Below the pieces are notes generated by a model that ran no database searches, was not told the origin of the DNA, and saw nothing but the letters and a program-made list of their open reading frames with translations. From Bog-793 sp035625025 (GTDB taxonomy: Bacteria > Actinomycetota > Acidimicrobiia > Acidimicrobiales > Bog-793): 64,000 nt of DNA. The stretch's first letter is position 1; every line of letters starts with the position of its first letter. Positions 34,818 through 43,164 of this stretch are shown one piece after another. A program made the translations under genes and the position numbers. The stretch lies in assembly GCA_035625025.1 (NCBI GenBank), contig DASPQJ010000041.1, positions 1 to 64,000 on the forward strand, read 5' to 3'.

Positions 34818-36407
34818 TCAACCGAGGCCCGAGCCCCCTGGCGCGACGAGGTCGAGACCGGGGCGCGGCCTCGCCTCGACGACGAAGGCGCACGCCACGT
34901 CGAAGGTGCGCTCGAAAAGCGCCATCTTGCGCCGGACGGTCCACAGCTCGAGTTCCGGCTCGGCTGCGGCGCCGAGCACGAGGGCGAGCTGGCGGTTGAC
35001 GCCGAGCGGTCGGGCCGTGATCGCCTGGACGAGCCCGCGGTGCGAGGCGTCGAGACTGTCGGCGATTCGCAAGAGCGCCGTCAGCGCGACGGCGTGGGCG
35101 CGATCGGGCTTGCGCAGCTGGGCGAACGGCTCGTAGGAGAGCTTCGGGGTGCCGCGGACGTGGTAGCGGCCCATCGTCGCGAGGATCCGGACCTCCTGGG
35201 GCGAGAAACCCCGCAGGCCCCCGTTCTCGATGAGATAGGCGCTGTGGCGGTCGTGGTTCTGCCGGCTGATGTGCTCGCCGACGTCGTGGAGCAACGCCCC
35301 GAACTCGAGAAGTTCGCGCTCCGCGGGACCGAGCCCATGGATCGGGGCCGTGGCGTCGAACAGCTGCAGGCTGAGCGCCGCGACCTGGCGGGCGTGCGGC
35401 TGACGCCAGTTCGAACGGCGACACAGGGCGAGAACGGACCACCGCCTGAGGGCCCGGGGGTCGCCGAGGAGCTCGACACGGTCGCGGGAGCCGATGGCGT
35501 CGAGCACGATCCCCTCCCGGAGCGACCAGTCGCTCACCGTCAGCGCGTCGAGGTGGGTCGCCCCCATCAGGTACTCGAGGACGGCCATCCCCGCCGGCAT
35601 CAGATCGACGCGACGCGGCTCGGCTCCGGGGAGCTTGGCCCGCTCGCTCGCGGAAGCGGAGTAGATGCGGTCGCGCAGTGCCTCGATCTCGTCCCGCCCC
35701 ACCGTCAGCTGGTTGACCGACTCCACGACGACGCCGTCGCGTAGCGCCGCAGCCATACGGGCGAGCGCGACGAAGGTCCCCGACGAGCCGATCAGCTGGC
35801 GGGGCCGAGGCGTGAGGATCTCGTCGAGGACCGGCTCGATCGTGCCGGAGATCCGCGCCCGCAAGCGTCGCAAGTCCTTGTCGGTCGGCGGGTCGTTGGC
35901 GACGAGCTCGGCGGTGAGCCGGCCGACGCCGAGGTGGACGCTCGTCGCGAACACGAGCTCGGCCCGGTCGCCGACGGTGAGCTCGAGACTGCCGCCCCCG
36001 AGGTCGGCGGCGAGGGCCGGACCGGGGTCGATGAGGATGCTCGAGCGGATCGCCCGGAAGATGAGCTCGGCCTCCCGGGTGCCGTCGACGACGACGATTC
36101 TTACGCCCGTTTCCAGGCGCACCCGGTCGACGAGCGCTCCCCCGTCGAGCGCCTCGCGGATCGCCGAGGTGCCCAGCGCGATGATCTCGTCGGCCCCGTT
36201 CGCCTCGGCGATCGACTTGAAATGGGCGATGACCTTGATCGCCGCCTCCGTCGCCAGGCGGCCAATGACGCGCTCGCGGGCGACGAGGTCCCCGAGCCGC
36301 AGCATCTCCTTCTCCCGGACGAGAGGCAGGAAGCTGCCGTCGGGGCGCGTCTCGACGACGATCATGTGGAACGAGTTGCTGCCGAGGTCGAGCGCGGCGA
36401 TCCGCAC
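34818..36407 (-). CDS. ppx: Exopolyphosphatase, Ppx/GppA family
   Basis: The 529-residue enzyme releases phosphate from polyphosphate, or hydrolyses pppGpp. The N-terminal actin-like ATPase fold has LDLGSNSFHMIVVE, ALGTSAIREALDG, ADLGGGSLELTVGD and IGSSGTFVALARMAAA. The C-terminal part carries an HD-type helical domain (LLEFGALLHDVGEHISRQNH) seen in long-form Ppx/GppA proteins. It starts seven bases after ppk, so the two genes form a polyphosphate operon. Whether it prefers polyphosphate or pppGpp cannot be told from sequence. Confidence 0.92.
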   Translation of the reverse strand: MRIAALDLGSNSFHMIVVETRPDGSFLPLVREKEMLRLGDLVARERVIGRLATEAAIKVIAHFKSIAEANGADEIIALGTSAIREALDGGALVDRVRLETGVRIVVVDGTREAELIFRAIRSSILIDPGPALAADLGGGSLELTVGDRAELVFATSVHLGVGRLTAELVANDPPTDKDLRRLRARISGTIEPVLDEILTPRPRQLIGSSGTFVALARMAAALRDGVVVESVNQLTVGRDEIEALRDRIYSASASERAKLPGAEPRRVDLMPAGMAVLEYLMGATHLDALTVSDWSLREGIVLDAIGSRDRVELLGDPRALRRWSVLALCRRSNWRQPHARQVAALSLQLFDATAPIHGLGPAERELLEFGALLHDVGEHISRQNHDRHSAYLIENGGLRGFSPQEVRILATMGRYHVRGTPKLSYEPFAQLRKPDRAHAVALTALLRIADSLDASHRGLVQAITARPLGVNRQLALVLGAAAEPELELWTVRRKMALFERTFDVACAFVVEARPRPGLDLVAPGGSGLG

Positions 36408-36414
36408 CGGGTGA

Positions 36415-38613
36415 CTAGACCGCGGCGTCGGCCCGCCGGCGGCGCGAGCGCTCTCGGGCCAGCTCTTCCAGACGGCGCTGGGCGCACAGGCCCACGACGC
36501 GCGCCACCCGCGACCAGGTCCCGTCGGCGTGCAGCTCCCAGGACGACTCGTCGTCGGCGAGATCGAGCGTCAAGATGTCCTCGAGACGCCCGCACAGCTC
36601 GGGGTCGCGCACCGGGACGACCGCCTCGATCCGGTGGTCGAGGTTGCGCTCCATCAAGTCCGCCGAGCCGATGAAGTACTCGGCCGGGTTGCCGGCCCCG
36701 GGCAGCGAATCGGACCGCTCGAGCGCCGTCGCGGCGAGGACCTCGGCCGAGGGCACCCCGAAGCGGTAGATCCGGGAGTGCTCGAGGTAGCGACCGACGA
36801 TCGACTTCTCCGTGATCGTCGCCGACAAGCCGGGGATCCCCGGCCGCAGGCAGCAGATGCCCCGGACAAGGAGCTGGATCCGCACCCCCGCCTGGGAGGC
36901 CGCGTAGAGGGCGTCGACGATCGCGGGGTCCGTCAGTCCGTTCGCCTTGATGACGATCGAACCCGCGCTTCCGGCGTCGCGCTCACGGGCGATCCTCTCG
37001 AGCACCCAGGAACGGAACCGGGAGGGCGCGAGGATCAGCGCGTGGGTCTCGACCGAGCGTGAGAACCCCGTCAGGCGGTTGAAAAGAGCGGTGAGGTCCT
37101 CGCCGAGCTGGGCGTCGGCGGTCAGCAGACCGAGGTCCTCGTAGATGCGGGCGGTGACGGAGTTGTAGTTCCCCGTCCCGATGTGGCAGTAGCGGCGGAT
37201 CCCGTCCTCCTCCCGGCGCACGACGAGGGCCGTCTTGGAGTGGGTCTTCAGGCCCACGACGCCGTAGACGACGTGGACGCCGGCCTCTTCGAGTTGCCGC
37301 GCCCAGGTGATGTTGCGCTGCTCGTCGAAGCGGGCCTGCAGCTCCACGAGCGCGGCGACCTGCTTGCCGGACTCCGCGGCGCGGACGAGCGCCGTGACGA
37401 AGGGGGCATCGCCCGAGGTCCGGTACAGCGTCTGCTTGATCGCCAACACGTCGGGGTCGGCGGCGGCCTGGGAGAGGAACTCCTCGACCGACGAGGCGAA
37501 GGAGTCGTAGGGGAGGTGGACGAGGACGTCCCGCTCCCGCAGCACGGAAAAGATGTCGACGGGGGCGCCGGTCTCCGTCATGAGACGGGGAGGTGGGCGC
37601 GGCGAGTACGACGGCTGGCCGAGATCGGGACGGTCGAGCCCGGCGATCGCCCAGAGCTCGCCGAGGTCGAGCGGCGCCGCCGAGCAGTAGACGTCGACCT
37701 CGTCGAGCTCGAGCTCGTGGCGCAAAAACTCGACGATCTCGGGAGGCATCCCCGGCCCGACCTCGAGCCGGACGGCCCGGCCGAAACGCCTCCGGCGCAG
37801 CTCGTACTCGACCGCGGCCAGAAGGTCGTCGTCCTCGGCTTCGTCGAGTTCGAGGTCGGCGTTGCGCGTGACGCGGAACGTGTGCCACGACCCGATCCGC
37901 ATCTGCGGGAACAGATCCCGGAGGTGTGCCGCGATCACCTGTTCGAGGAGCACGAAGCGCGTCCCCTCGACGCCGACGAAGCGCGGCAGCAACGGCGGGA
38001 TCTTCACCCGCGCGAAGCGGTTCTCCCCGGTGACGGGGTCCTCGACGGAGACGGCGAGGTTGAGCGAGAGGTTCGAGATGTACGGGAAGGGGTGCCCGGG
38101 ATCGACCGCGAGCGGCGTGAGGACCGGGAACATCTCGCGGGCGAAGCGCTCCCTCAGCTCGCGGCGGTCCTCCGGGCTGAGATCGGGGTAGTCGACGATC
38201 TCGATGCCCGCCGCCGAGAGCTCCGGCCGGACGGCGTCGTTGAAGATCCGGGCCTGGGTCTCGACGAGTCCCGACACCCGCCCCCGCACCGCGTCGAGCG
38301 TCTCGAGGACGGAGCGGCCGTCGGGGAAGCGCTTGCGGACCCCGGCGGCGAGCTGGTTCTTCAGCCCCGCCACCCGGACCTGGAAGAACTCGTCCAGCCC
38401 GGTCGAGGAGATGGCGAGGAACTTCGCCCGCTCGAGGAGCGGCAGCTCGGCGTCGCCGGCGAGATCGAGGACCCGGGCCGCGAACTCGAGCCAGGACAGC
38501 TCCCGGTTCAGATAGCGCGCCGGGCCGAAGCTCTCCGGCCCGGCGGCGGCCGCCGGGCCGTCGCCGACCGGCGCGACGGGCCGAGCGGTCTCGACGAGGG
38601 GCTCCGGGGCCAT
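36415..38613 (-). CDS. ppk: Polyphosphate kinase 1
   Basis: Ppk1 makes polyphosphate from ATP at the membrane. The 732-residue product has YLNRELSWLEFAARVLDLA, LAISSTGLDEFFQVRVAGL, PLAVDPGHPFPYISNLSLNL, VLAIKQTLYRTSGDAPFV, the autophosphorylated His region KTHSKTALVVR, RYCHIGTGNYN and LEHSRIYRFG. ATG 38613 is chosen: a TAACCT hexamer ends six bases before it, and the alternative GTG 38619 would be right next to that -10 box and outside a leaderless transcript. It shares a short divergent promoter region with a SEDS gene. Confidence 0.96.
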   Translation of the reverse strand: MAPEPLVETARPVAPVGDGPAAAAGPESFGPARYLNRELSWLEFAARVLDLAGDAELPLLERAKFLAISSTGLDEFFQVRVAGLKNQLAAGVRKRFPDGRSVLETLDAVRGRVSGLVETQARIFNDAVRPELSAAGIEIVDYPDLSPEDRRELRERFAREMFPVLTPLAVDPGHPFPYISNLSLNLAVSVEDPVTGENRFARVKIPPLLPRFVGVEGTRFVLLEQVIAAHLRDLFPQMRIGSWHTFRVTRNADLELDEAEDDDLLAAVEYELRRRRFGRAVRLEVGPGMPPEIVEFLRHELELDEVDVYCSAAPLDLGELWAIAGLDRPDLGQPSYSPRPPPRLMTETGAPVDIFSVLRERDVLVHLPYDSFASSVEEFLSQAAADPDVLAIKQTLYRTSGDAPFVTALVRAAESGKQVAALVELQARFDEQRNITWARQLEEAGVHVVYGVVGLKTHSKTALVVRREEDGIRRYCHIGTGNYNSVTARIYEDLGLLTADAQLGEDLTALFNRLTGFSRSVETHALILAPSRFRSWVLERIARERDAGSAGSIVIKANGLTDPAIVDALYAASQAGVRIQLLVRGICCLRPGIPGLSATITEKSIVGRYLEHSRIYRFGVPSAEVLAATALERSDSLPGAGNPAEYFIGSADLMERNLDHRIEAVVPVRDPELCGRLEDILTLDLADDESSWELHADGTWSRVARVVGLCAQRRLEELARERSRRRRADAAV

Positions 38614-38619
38614 CGGCAC

Positions 38620-38625
38620 AGGTTA
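38620..38625 (-). promoter_or_regulatory. ppk -10 box, six bases before ATG
   Basis: On the minus strand TAACCT plus six bases precedes ATG 38613. It decides the start codon in favour of this ATG. Confidence 0.55.
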
Positions 38626-38654
38626 CCTGGCCAGGGACGAAGCTCCTCTTCAAC

Positions 38655-38660
38655 TACCGT
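38655..38660 (+). promoter_or_regulatory. SEDS gene -10 box, six bases before GTG
   Basis: TACCGT plus six bases precedes GTG 38667. The two facing promoters (ppk and this one) fit within about 50 bases. Confidence 0.55.
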
Positions 38661-38666
38661 AGGGTC

Positions 38667-40040
38667 GTGACGGCCGTCGCCACCCGGCGCCGCGGGCAGC
38701 CCCGTCGCCGCACCGAAGCGGGACTGCTCGCGATGGGAGCCCTCGTCGTGCTCTCGGCGACCCTCATGGAGTCCCTCGCCACGACGGGGGCCCTCCCCGA
38801 CCACGTGGTCGGCTTCCTCGCCTGCCTCGTTGCCATCGCCCTCGTCGTCCAGGCGGTGAACCGCTGGCTCGCGCCGGCCGCCGACCCGGTCATCGTGCCG
38901 GTCGCGCTCTTTTTGAACGGCCTCGGCTACGTGATGATCGAACGGGGCGACCCGAAGCTCGCCGGCCAACAGTTCGCCTGGACGATCGTCGGCCTTGCCC
39001 TCTACACGTCCGTCCTTTTCCTCATCAAGCGGAGCCGCGACCTCGAGCGCTTCCGCTACCTCGTCGCCGGCTGCGCCTTCGCCCTCCTCGTCGCGCCGCT
39101 CGTCCCCGGGCTCGGCGAGAAGATCAACGGGGCGTCCCTCTGGGTCCACGTCTCCTCGGTCGAGTTCCAACCCGTCGAGATCGCCAAGCTCCTCCTGGTG
39201 ATCTTCTTCGCCTCGTATTTCATCGACAAGCGCGAGCTTCTGACGGTCCCGACCCGCCGCGTCGGCGATCGGCTCCTCCCCGACCTGAGGGCCTTCGGGC
39301 CGATCGTCATCGCCGGCGCCGTCGCCCTCCTCATCATCCTCGCCGAGCACGACATCGGCTTCTCGCTCCTGTTGTTCGTCGTCTTTTTGGTGATGATTTG
39401 GCTCGCGACGGGAAGGTGGACCTACGTCGTCGTCGGTCTCGCCGTCTTCGCTATCGGGACCTTCGTCGCGAGCCACCTGCTCGGTCAGCTGAACACGCGG
39501 ATCGCGGACTGGATCAACCCCTGGGCGCATTCCAACGGGAGCGGCTTCCAGCCGATCCAGGGCGAGCTCGCCTTCGGGCGCGGGGGGATCTTCGGCACGG
39601 GGATCGGCTTCGGGATCGCGGTGCGCTCCGACGTGCTCCCCGTCTCGTCGAGCGACTACATCTTCGCCGTGATCGGCGAGGAGCTCGGCCTCGTCGGCGC
39701 CGCGGCGGTCGTCTGCTGCTACGCCATCATCGTCGGCGCGGGACTGCGCGCCGCGCGACGGGCCCGTTCCGAGTTCGCGCGCCTCGTCGCCGCCGGGCTG
39801 ACGGCGACCCTCGGGCTGCAGGCCTTCCTCATCATGGCGGGCAACACGCGGCTGTTGCCGCTGACGGGCGTCACCCTCCCCTTCGTCTCCTACGGGGGGT
39901 CATCGCTCGTCGCCAACTACGCGCTCTTGGCGCTCCTCATGCGGATCTCCAACGAGGGCAATCAGCCGCCGGCCGAGCCGGCCCTGCCGAGCTGGTCGAG
40001 CAGCGCCGACACGACGGCGACGGTCGCCGCCGGTCCCTGA
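38667..40040 (+). CDS. SEDS-family peptidoglycan polymerase (FtsW/RodA-like)
   Basis: The 457-residue polytopic protein is a SEDS glycosyltransferase that polymerises lipid II together with a class B PBP. Characteristic segments are GASLWVHVSSVEFQPVEIAK, LAEHDIGFSLLLFVVFLVMI, NPWAHSNGSGFQPIQGELAF, DYIFAVIGEELGLVGAAAVV and GVTLPFVSYGGSSLVANYAL, the last matching the family signature. About ten membrane helices are visible. A second, shorter SEDS gene lies at 40558-41715, so one may serve elongation and the other division or sporulation-like growth; assignment is open. Its 3-prime end overlaps the convergent DUF151 gene by 79 bases. Confidence 0.92.
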   Translation: MTAVATRRRGQPRRRTEAGLLAMGALVVLSATLMESLATTGALPDHVVGFLACLVAIALVVQAVNRWLAPAADPVIVPVALFLNGLGYVMIERGDPKLAGQQFAWTIVGLALYTSVLFLIKRSRDLERFRYLVAGCAFALLVAPLVPGLGEKINGASLWVHVSSVEFQPVEIAKLLLVIFFASYFIDKRELLTVPTRRVGDRLLPDLRAFGPIVIAGAVALLIILAEHDIGFSLLLFVVFLVMIWLATGRWTYVVVGLAVFAIGTFVASHLLGQLNTRIADWINPWAHSNGSGFQPIQGELAFGRGGIFGTGIGFGIAVRSDVLPVSSSDYIFAVIGEELGLVGAAAVVCCYAIIVGAGLRAARRARSEFARLVAAGLTATLGLQAFLIMAGNTRLLPLTGVTLPFVSYGGSSLVANYALLALLMRISNEGNQPPAEPALPSWSSSADTTATVAAGP

Positions 40041-40561
40041 CGCAGCGCCAGGGCGACGGCGTCCGAGGGGCGGCAGGCGGCCACCACCTGGCCGTCGGAG
40101 GTCTCGACGGCGACCTCGGCGTAGAACGCGCCCCGCGTGCACCCGGTGATGCGCGCCGCGGCGATCGAGCCCCCCAGACGGGCGACGAGATTGACGAACA
40201 GCTCGTGGGTGAGGGGCTTCGGAGTCGGCTGACCGCGCAGGGCAAAGCCGATCGCCGTGCCCTCGGCGAGCCCGATCGGGATCGTGAGCCGCCGGTGCGG
40301 CGGGGCGATCTCCTCCAGGATGAGGAAAGGGTTCGGGTTCGGAAGGACCATCGCGGCGTCGACGACCCGCACGGCGATGAAGTCGTCGCCCGCCTCGGGC
40401 ACCCCGTCGGGCCCGTCCCCGCCGGAACTGACCGGGTCTGCGGGCGGCGCTCCCGCCTCGACCGGGGCGGCGGCGGCCGTCTCGCCGGGGGCCGCGGCGA
40501 GCGCCGCTTCCTCGGCGGGAGAAAGGGTCTTGGCGATCGCTCGGCGCGGTCGTCGTGTCAT
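39962..40561 (-). CDS. Bifunctional nuclease family protein (DUF151)
   Basis: The 199-residue protein has a low-complexity Ala/Pro-rich N terminus (about 1-55) and a DUF151 bifunctional nuclease domain (about 60-190): NPNPFLILEE, RLTIPIGLAEGTAIGFALRG, PLTHELFVNLVARLGG, ARITGCTRGAFYAEV and ACRPSDAVALAL. Plant and bacterial relatives have DNase and RNase activity; the cellular role is unclear. ATG 40561 overlaps the stop of the upstream SEDS gene as ATGA. Its tail is antisense to the tail of the other SEDS gene. Confidence 0.88.
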   Translation of the reverse strand: MTRRPRRAIAKTLSPAEEAALAAAPGETAAAAPVEAGAPPADPVSSGGDGPDGVPEAGDDFIAVRVVDAAMVLPNPNPFLILEEIAPPHRRLTIPIGLAEGTAIGFALRGQPTPKPLTHELFVNLVARLGGSIAAARITGCTRGAFYAEVAVETSDGQVVAACRPSDAVALALRQGPAATVAVVSALLDQLGRAGSAGG

Positions 40562-41715
40562 CGGGCACGGCTCCGGTGCAACTCGACGTTGACGACGAGG
40601 CCGGCCGCGACGAAGAAGGCGACGAGCGCCGAGCCCCCGTAGGAGATGAACGGAAGCGGGATCCCCGTGATCGGCATGATCCCCGTCGCCATGCCGATGT
40701 TCTCGAAGACCGAGATGACGAGGAACGCCAGCACGCCGGCGCACAACAGGCGCCCGAGGGAGTCCCGGGCCACCTGGATCGCCCGGAAGATGCGGTAGAC
40801 GACGACGCCGTAGAGTCCGACGACGATGGCCGACCCGACGAAGCCGAGTTGCTCGCCGACCGCCGAGAAGATGAAGTCGGCGTACTGGTACGGGACGTAG
40901 GCGAGGCTCGTCTCGAGGCCGCGGTAAAGCCCCGTCCCGCGCACCCCTCCGGCGCCGATCGCCGTCTTCGACAGGTCGACCTCGTAGTTGAGACCGCCGA
41001 TCCCCGTGCTCGGATGGAGGAAGGCGGTCAGCCGGTCGAGCTGGTAGCTGCTGAACAAGTGGAGGGCGACCGCGGCGGCGAAGGCCGCCACCCCGAGCAC
41101 GACGAGCGCGGCCAGGAAACGGAGGCGGACCCCGCCGACGTAGAGCATCACGAACAGCACCGCGGTCAGGAGGAGCGCGGTGCCGAGGTCCGGCTGCACG
41201 ACGACGAGCAGAAGCGGGATCCCCGCCAGGGCGACGAGCGCCGCGATCGAGGGGAGGTTGAGCACCCGCTCATGGCGGCTCAGGTAGACCGCGATGACGG
41301 CGATGACGGCGAGGACGGCGAACTCCGACGGCTGGAACTGCACACCGGAGAACGAGATCCAGCGCTGGGCGCCGTTCTCGGTGTGGCCGAGGGCCTTCAC
41401 GGCGACGAGGGCGGCGACGGCGGCGCCGTAGAGGACGTAGCCCCACTCCTCGAGCCGCCGGTAGTCGAAAAGGGCACAGAAGACCATCACCGCGACGCCG
41501 GTGGCGGCGTAGACGATCTGGCGCTTCAGGTAGTAGGCGGGCTCGGCCGGGTAGAACGAGCGCGTCGCCGAGTAGACCATCACGGCCCCGAAGGCCGCGA
41601 GCGCCAAGATCGCCAGGACGAGAAGGAAGTCGATGTGGCGCAGGACGGCGAGGGCGGCGTTGTCCTCCCTGCGGCGCCCGAGGTGCGCACGCCGCCCGAG
41701 AGGATCGACCACCAC
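40558..41715 (-). CDS. rodA: Rod-shape SEDS protein RodA-like
   Basis: The 385-residue SEDS polymerase has normal RodA length: DFLLVLAILALAAFGAVMVY, NGAQRWISFSGVQFQPSEFA, VVVQPDLGTALLLTAVLFVM, KTAIGAGGVRGTGLYRG, YADFIFSAVGEQLGFVGSAI and TGIPLPFISYGGSALVAFF. The GAQRW and PDLGT motifs are typical. It should act with a PBP2-type transpeptidase, which is not in the window. GTG 41715 lies eight bases after TAACGT; GTG 41712 is possible too. It reads into the DUF151 gene. Confidence 0.92.
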   Translation of the reverse strand: MVVDPLGRRAHLGRRREDNAALAVLRHIDFLLVLAILALAAFGAVMVYSATRSFYPAEPAYYLKRQIVYAATGVAVMVFCALFDYRRLEEWGYVLYGAAVAALVAVKALGHTENGAQRWISFSGVQFQPSEFAVLAVIAVIAVYLSRHERVLNLPSIAALVALAGIPLLLVVVQPDLGTALLLTAVLFVMLYVGGVRLRFLAALVVLGVAAFAAAVALHLFSSYQLDRLTAFLHPSTGIGGLNYEVDLSKTAIGAGGVRGTGLYRGLETSLAYVPYQYADFIFSAVGEQLGFVGSAIVVGLYGVVVYRIFRAIQVARDSLGRLLCAGVLAFLVISVFENIGMATGIMPITGIPLPFISYGGSALVAFFVAAGLVVNVELHRSRAR

Positions 41716-41723
41716 GACCCGAC

Positions 41724-41729
41724 ACGTTA
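41724..41729 (-). promoter_or_regulatory. Possible -10 box of rodA
   Basis: On the minus strand TAACGT plus eight bases precedes GTG 41715. The gap to aroE is about 80 bases, so rodA may have its own start site. Confidence 0.35.
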
Positions 41730-41794
41730 CCGGCCTGGATGCGAGGCGGAATTGCAGCGCGTCCCGCGGCCCCGCGACCCAGGACCGGGACCGG

Positions 41795-42652
41795 TCACCT
41801 TTCTCGGGTGAGCCCCAGGGCCGCGAACATGGCGTCGAGCGGCGCCTCTTTCCCGGTGAAGAGCGCCACCTGACGGGCGGCCTGGTGCACGAGCACGCCG
41901 AGTCCGTTGCGCACCTGGGACCCTTGGGTTCCCGCCAGGGCAAGAAACTCGGTGACCCGGGGCTCGTAGACGACGTCGACGACGAACTGGTCGGCGCCGA
42001 GGTGCCGGGTGATCGCTTCCCAACCGCCGGCGTATCCCGTGACGTCGCCGGCAAAGCCGACCGAGGTCGCCTGGACGACGAGCGCGGCCAAGCCGACCTC
42101 GCCGGGCGCGGCCACCCGGCCCGCCGCGCCGGCGAGCGCGGCGGCGGTCTCGGCGTGCGAGGCGGTCCGGTTGACGACGAGGATCTCGCGGGCCCCGGCG
42201 TCGCCGAGCGCGGCGACGATCGCCCGGGCCGTCGAACCGGCACCGAGGACGGCACAGACCTCGCCCGCGGGATCGAACCCCCAGGTCTCGGCGAGGTCAT
42301 CGACGAAGCCCCCGCCGTCCGTCGTCTCGGCCCGGGCGCCGCGTGATCCAAAGACGACGGTGTTCGCGGCGCCGATCCGCTCCACCTCCGCCGAGCGCTC
42401 GTCGCACGCCTCGGCGACGGCGATCTTGTGCGGCGTCGTCACCGACAGACCCCGCAGACCCCGGGCCGCGGCGGCGCGCAGCGCCTCCGGCACCTCGCCG
42501 ACCGGCACCCGGAAGGCCCCGTAGGTCCAATCGAGACCGAGGGCGGCGTACGCCGCTCTGTGGATGAGCGGCGAGAGCGAGTGGGCGACCGGGTCACCGA
42601 TCACACCAGCGGCGCAGCCCGCGACGGGGATCGCGCCCTCCTCGGCGATCAC
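41795..42652 (-). CDS. aroE: Shikimate dehydrogenase
   Basis: AroE reduces 3-dehydroshikimate to shikimate with NADPH on the way to aromatic amino acids and menaquinone. The 285-residue product has GVIGDPVAHSLSPLIHRAAY, LSVTTPHKIAVAEACDE with the catalytic Lys, GGGFVDDL with the Asp, the NADP loop VLGAGSTARAIVAALGDAGA, and a C-terminal QVALFTGKEAP. GTG 42652 overlaps the ruvX stop as GTGA and is preferred to GTG 42658. Confidence 0.95.
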   Translation of the reverse strand: MIAEEGAIPVAGCAAGVIGDPVAHSLSPLIHRAAYAALGLDWTYGAFRVPVGEVPEALRAAAARGLRGLSVTTPHKIAVAEACDERSAEVERIGAANTVVFGSRGARAETTDGGGFVDDLAETWGFDPAGEVCAVLGAGSTARAIVAALGDAGAREILVVNRTASHAETAAALAGAAGRVAAPGEVGLAALVVQATSVGFAGDVTGYAGGWEAITRHLGADQFVVDVVYEPRVTEFLALAGTQGSQVRNGLGVLVHQAARQVALFTGKEAPLDAMFAALGLTRER

Positions 42653-43164
42653 GAGCACCGCTCCCGGTCGATGTAGGCCTGGAGGATCACCGCCGCCGCG
42701 CCGGCGTCGTCCGACACCCGGGTCGGCCGGGCCCGGGTCGGCCGACGACGCCCGAGGCGTCCCCGCGCCCCACCCCGGCGATCGGACGCCGCGCCGGCCT
42801 CCCGCCGGCGACGGCTCGCCTCGACCGTCGAGTAGCGCTCGTCGATCGTGACCACCGGGACCGCCAGGGCCCCGGCGAGGCGCGCTATCTCCGCGATCAC
42901 CCGTCCCGCCGCCGGGCCGATCCGCCCGTCGAGGCTGAGGGGCACGCCGACGACGACGAGGGTCGCGCCGGTCTCGGCGACGAGGCCCGCGAGCGCGGCG
43001 TGATCGACCTCTTCCTCCCCGGAGCGCTCGACGACGCCCCGCGGCGTCGCGACGGTGCGGGCCGAGTCGCTCACCGCGACGCCGATGCGCCCCGTCCCGA
43101 GATCGACGCCGAGACAGGGTCCCGGTCCCGCGGCTTCGGCCCTTTCGGGCGCCGGCCCGCTCAA
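42649..43164 (-). CDS. ruvX: Holliday junction resolvase-like RuvX/YqgF
   Basis: The 171-residue RNase H-fold protein belongs to the YqgF family, implicated in rRNA 5-prime processing and branched DNA resolution. The first catalytic Asp lies in CLGVDLGTGRIGVAVSD; VVGVPLSLDGRIGPAA and VVTIDERYSTVEASRRRREA follow. A basic, arginine-rich insert precedes the C terminus. The TTG start at 43164 overlaps the alaS stop as TTGA. An alaS-ruvX-aroE order is common in actinobacteria. Confidence 0.92.
   Translation of the reverse strand: MSGPAPERAEAAGPGPCLGVDLGTGRIGVAVSDSARTVATPRGVVERSGEEEVDHAALAGLVAETGATLVVVGVPLSLDGRIGPAAGRVIAEIARLAGALAVPVVTIDERYSTVEASRRRREAGAASDRRGGARGRLGRRRPTRARPTRVSDDAGAAAVILQAYIDRERCS

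Noticed and set aside
38614..38619. GTG 38619 as the ppk start
   Set aside because: It lies directly next to the TAACCT box, so a transcript from that promoter would begin after it; ATG 38613 is at the standard distance.
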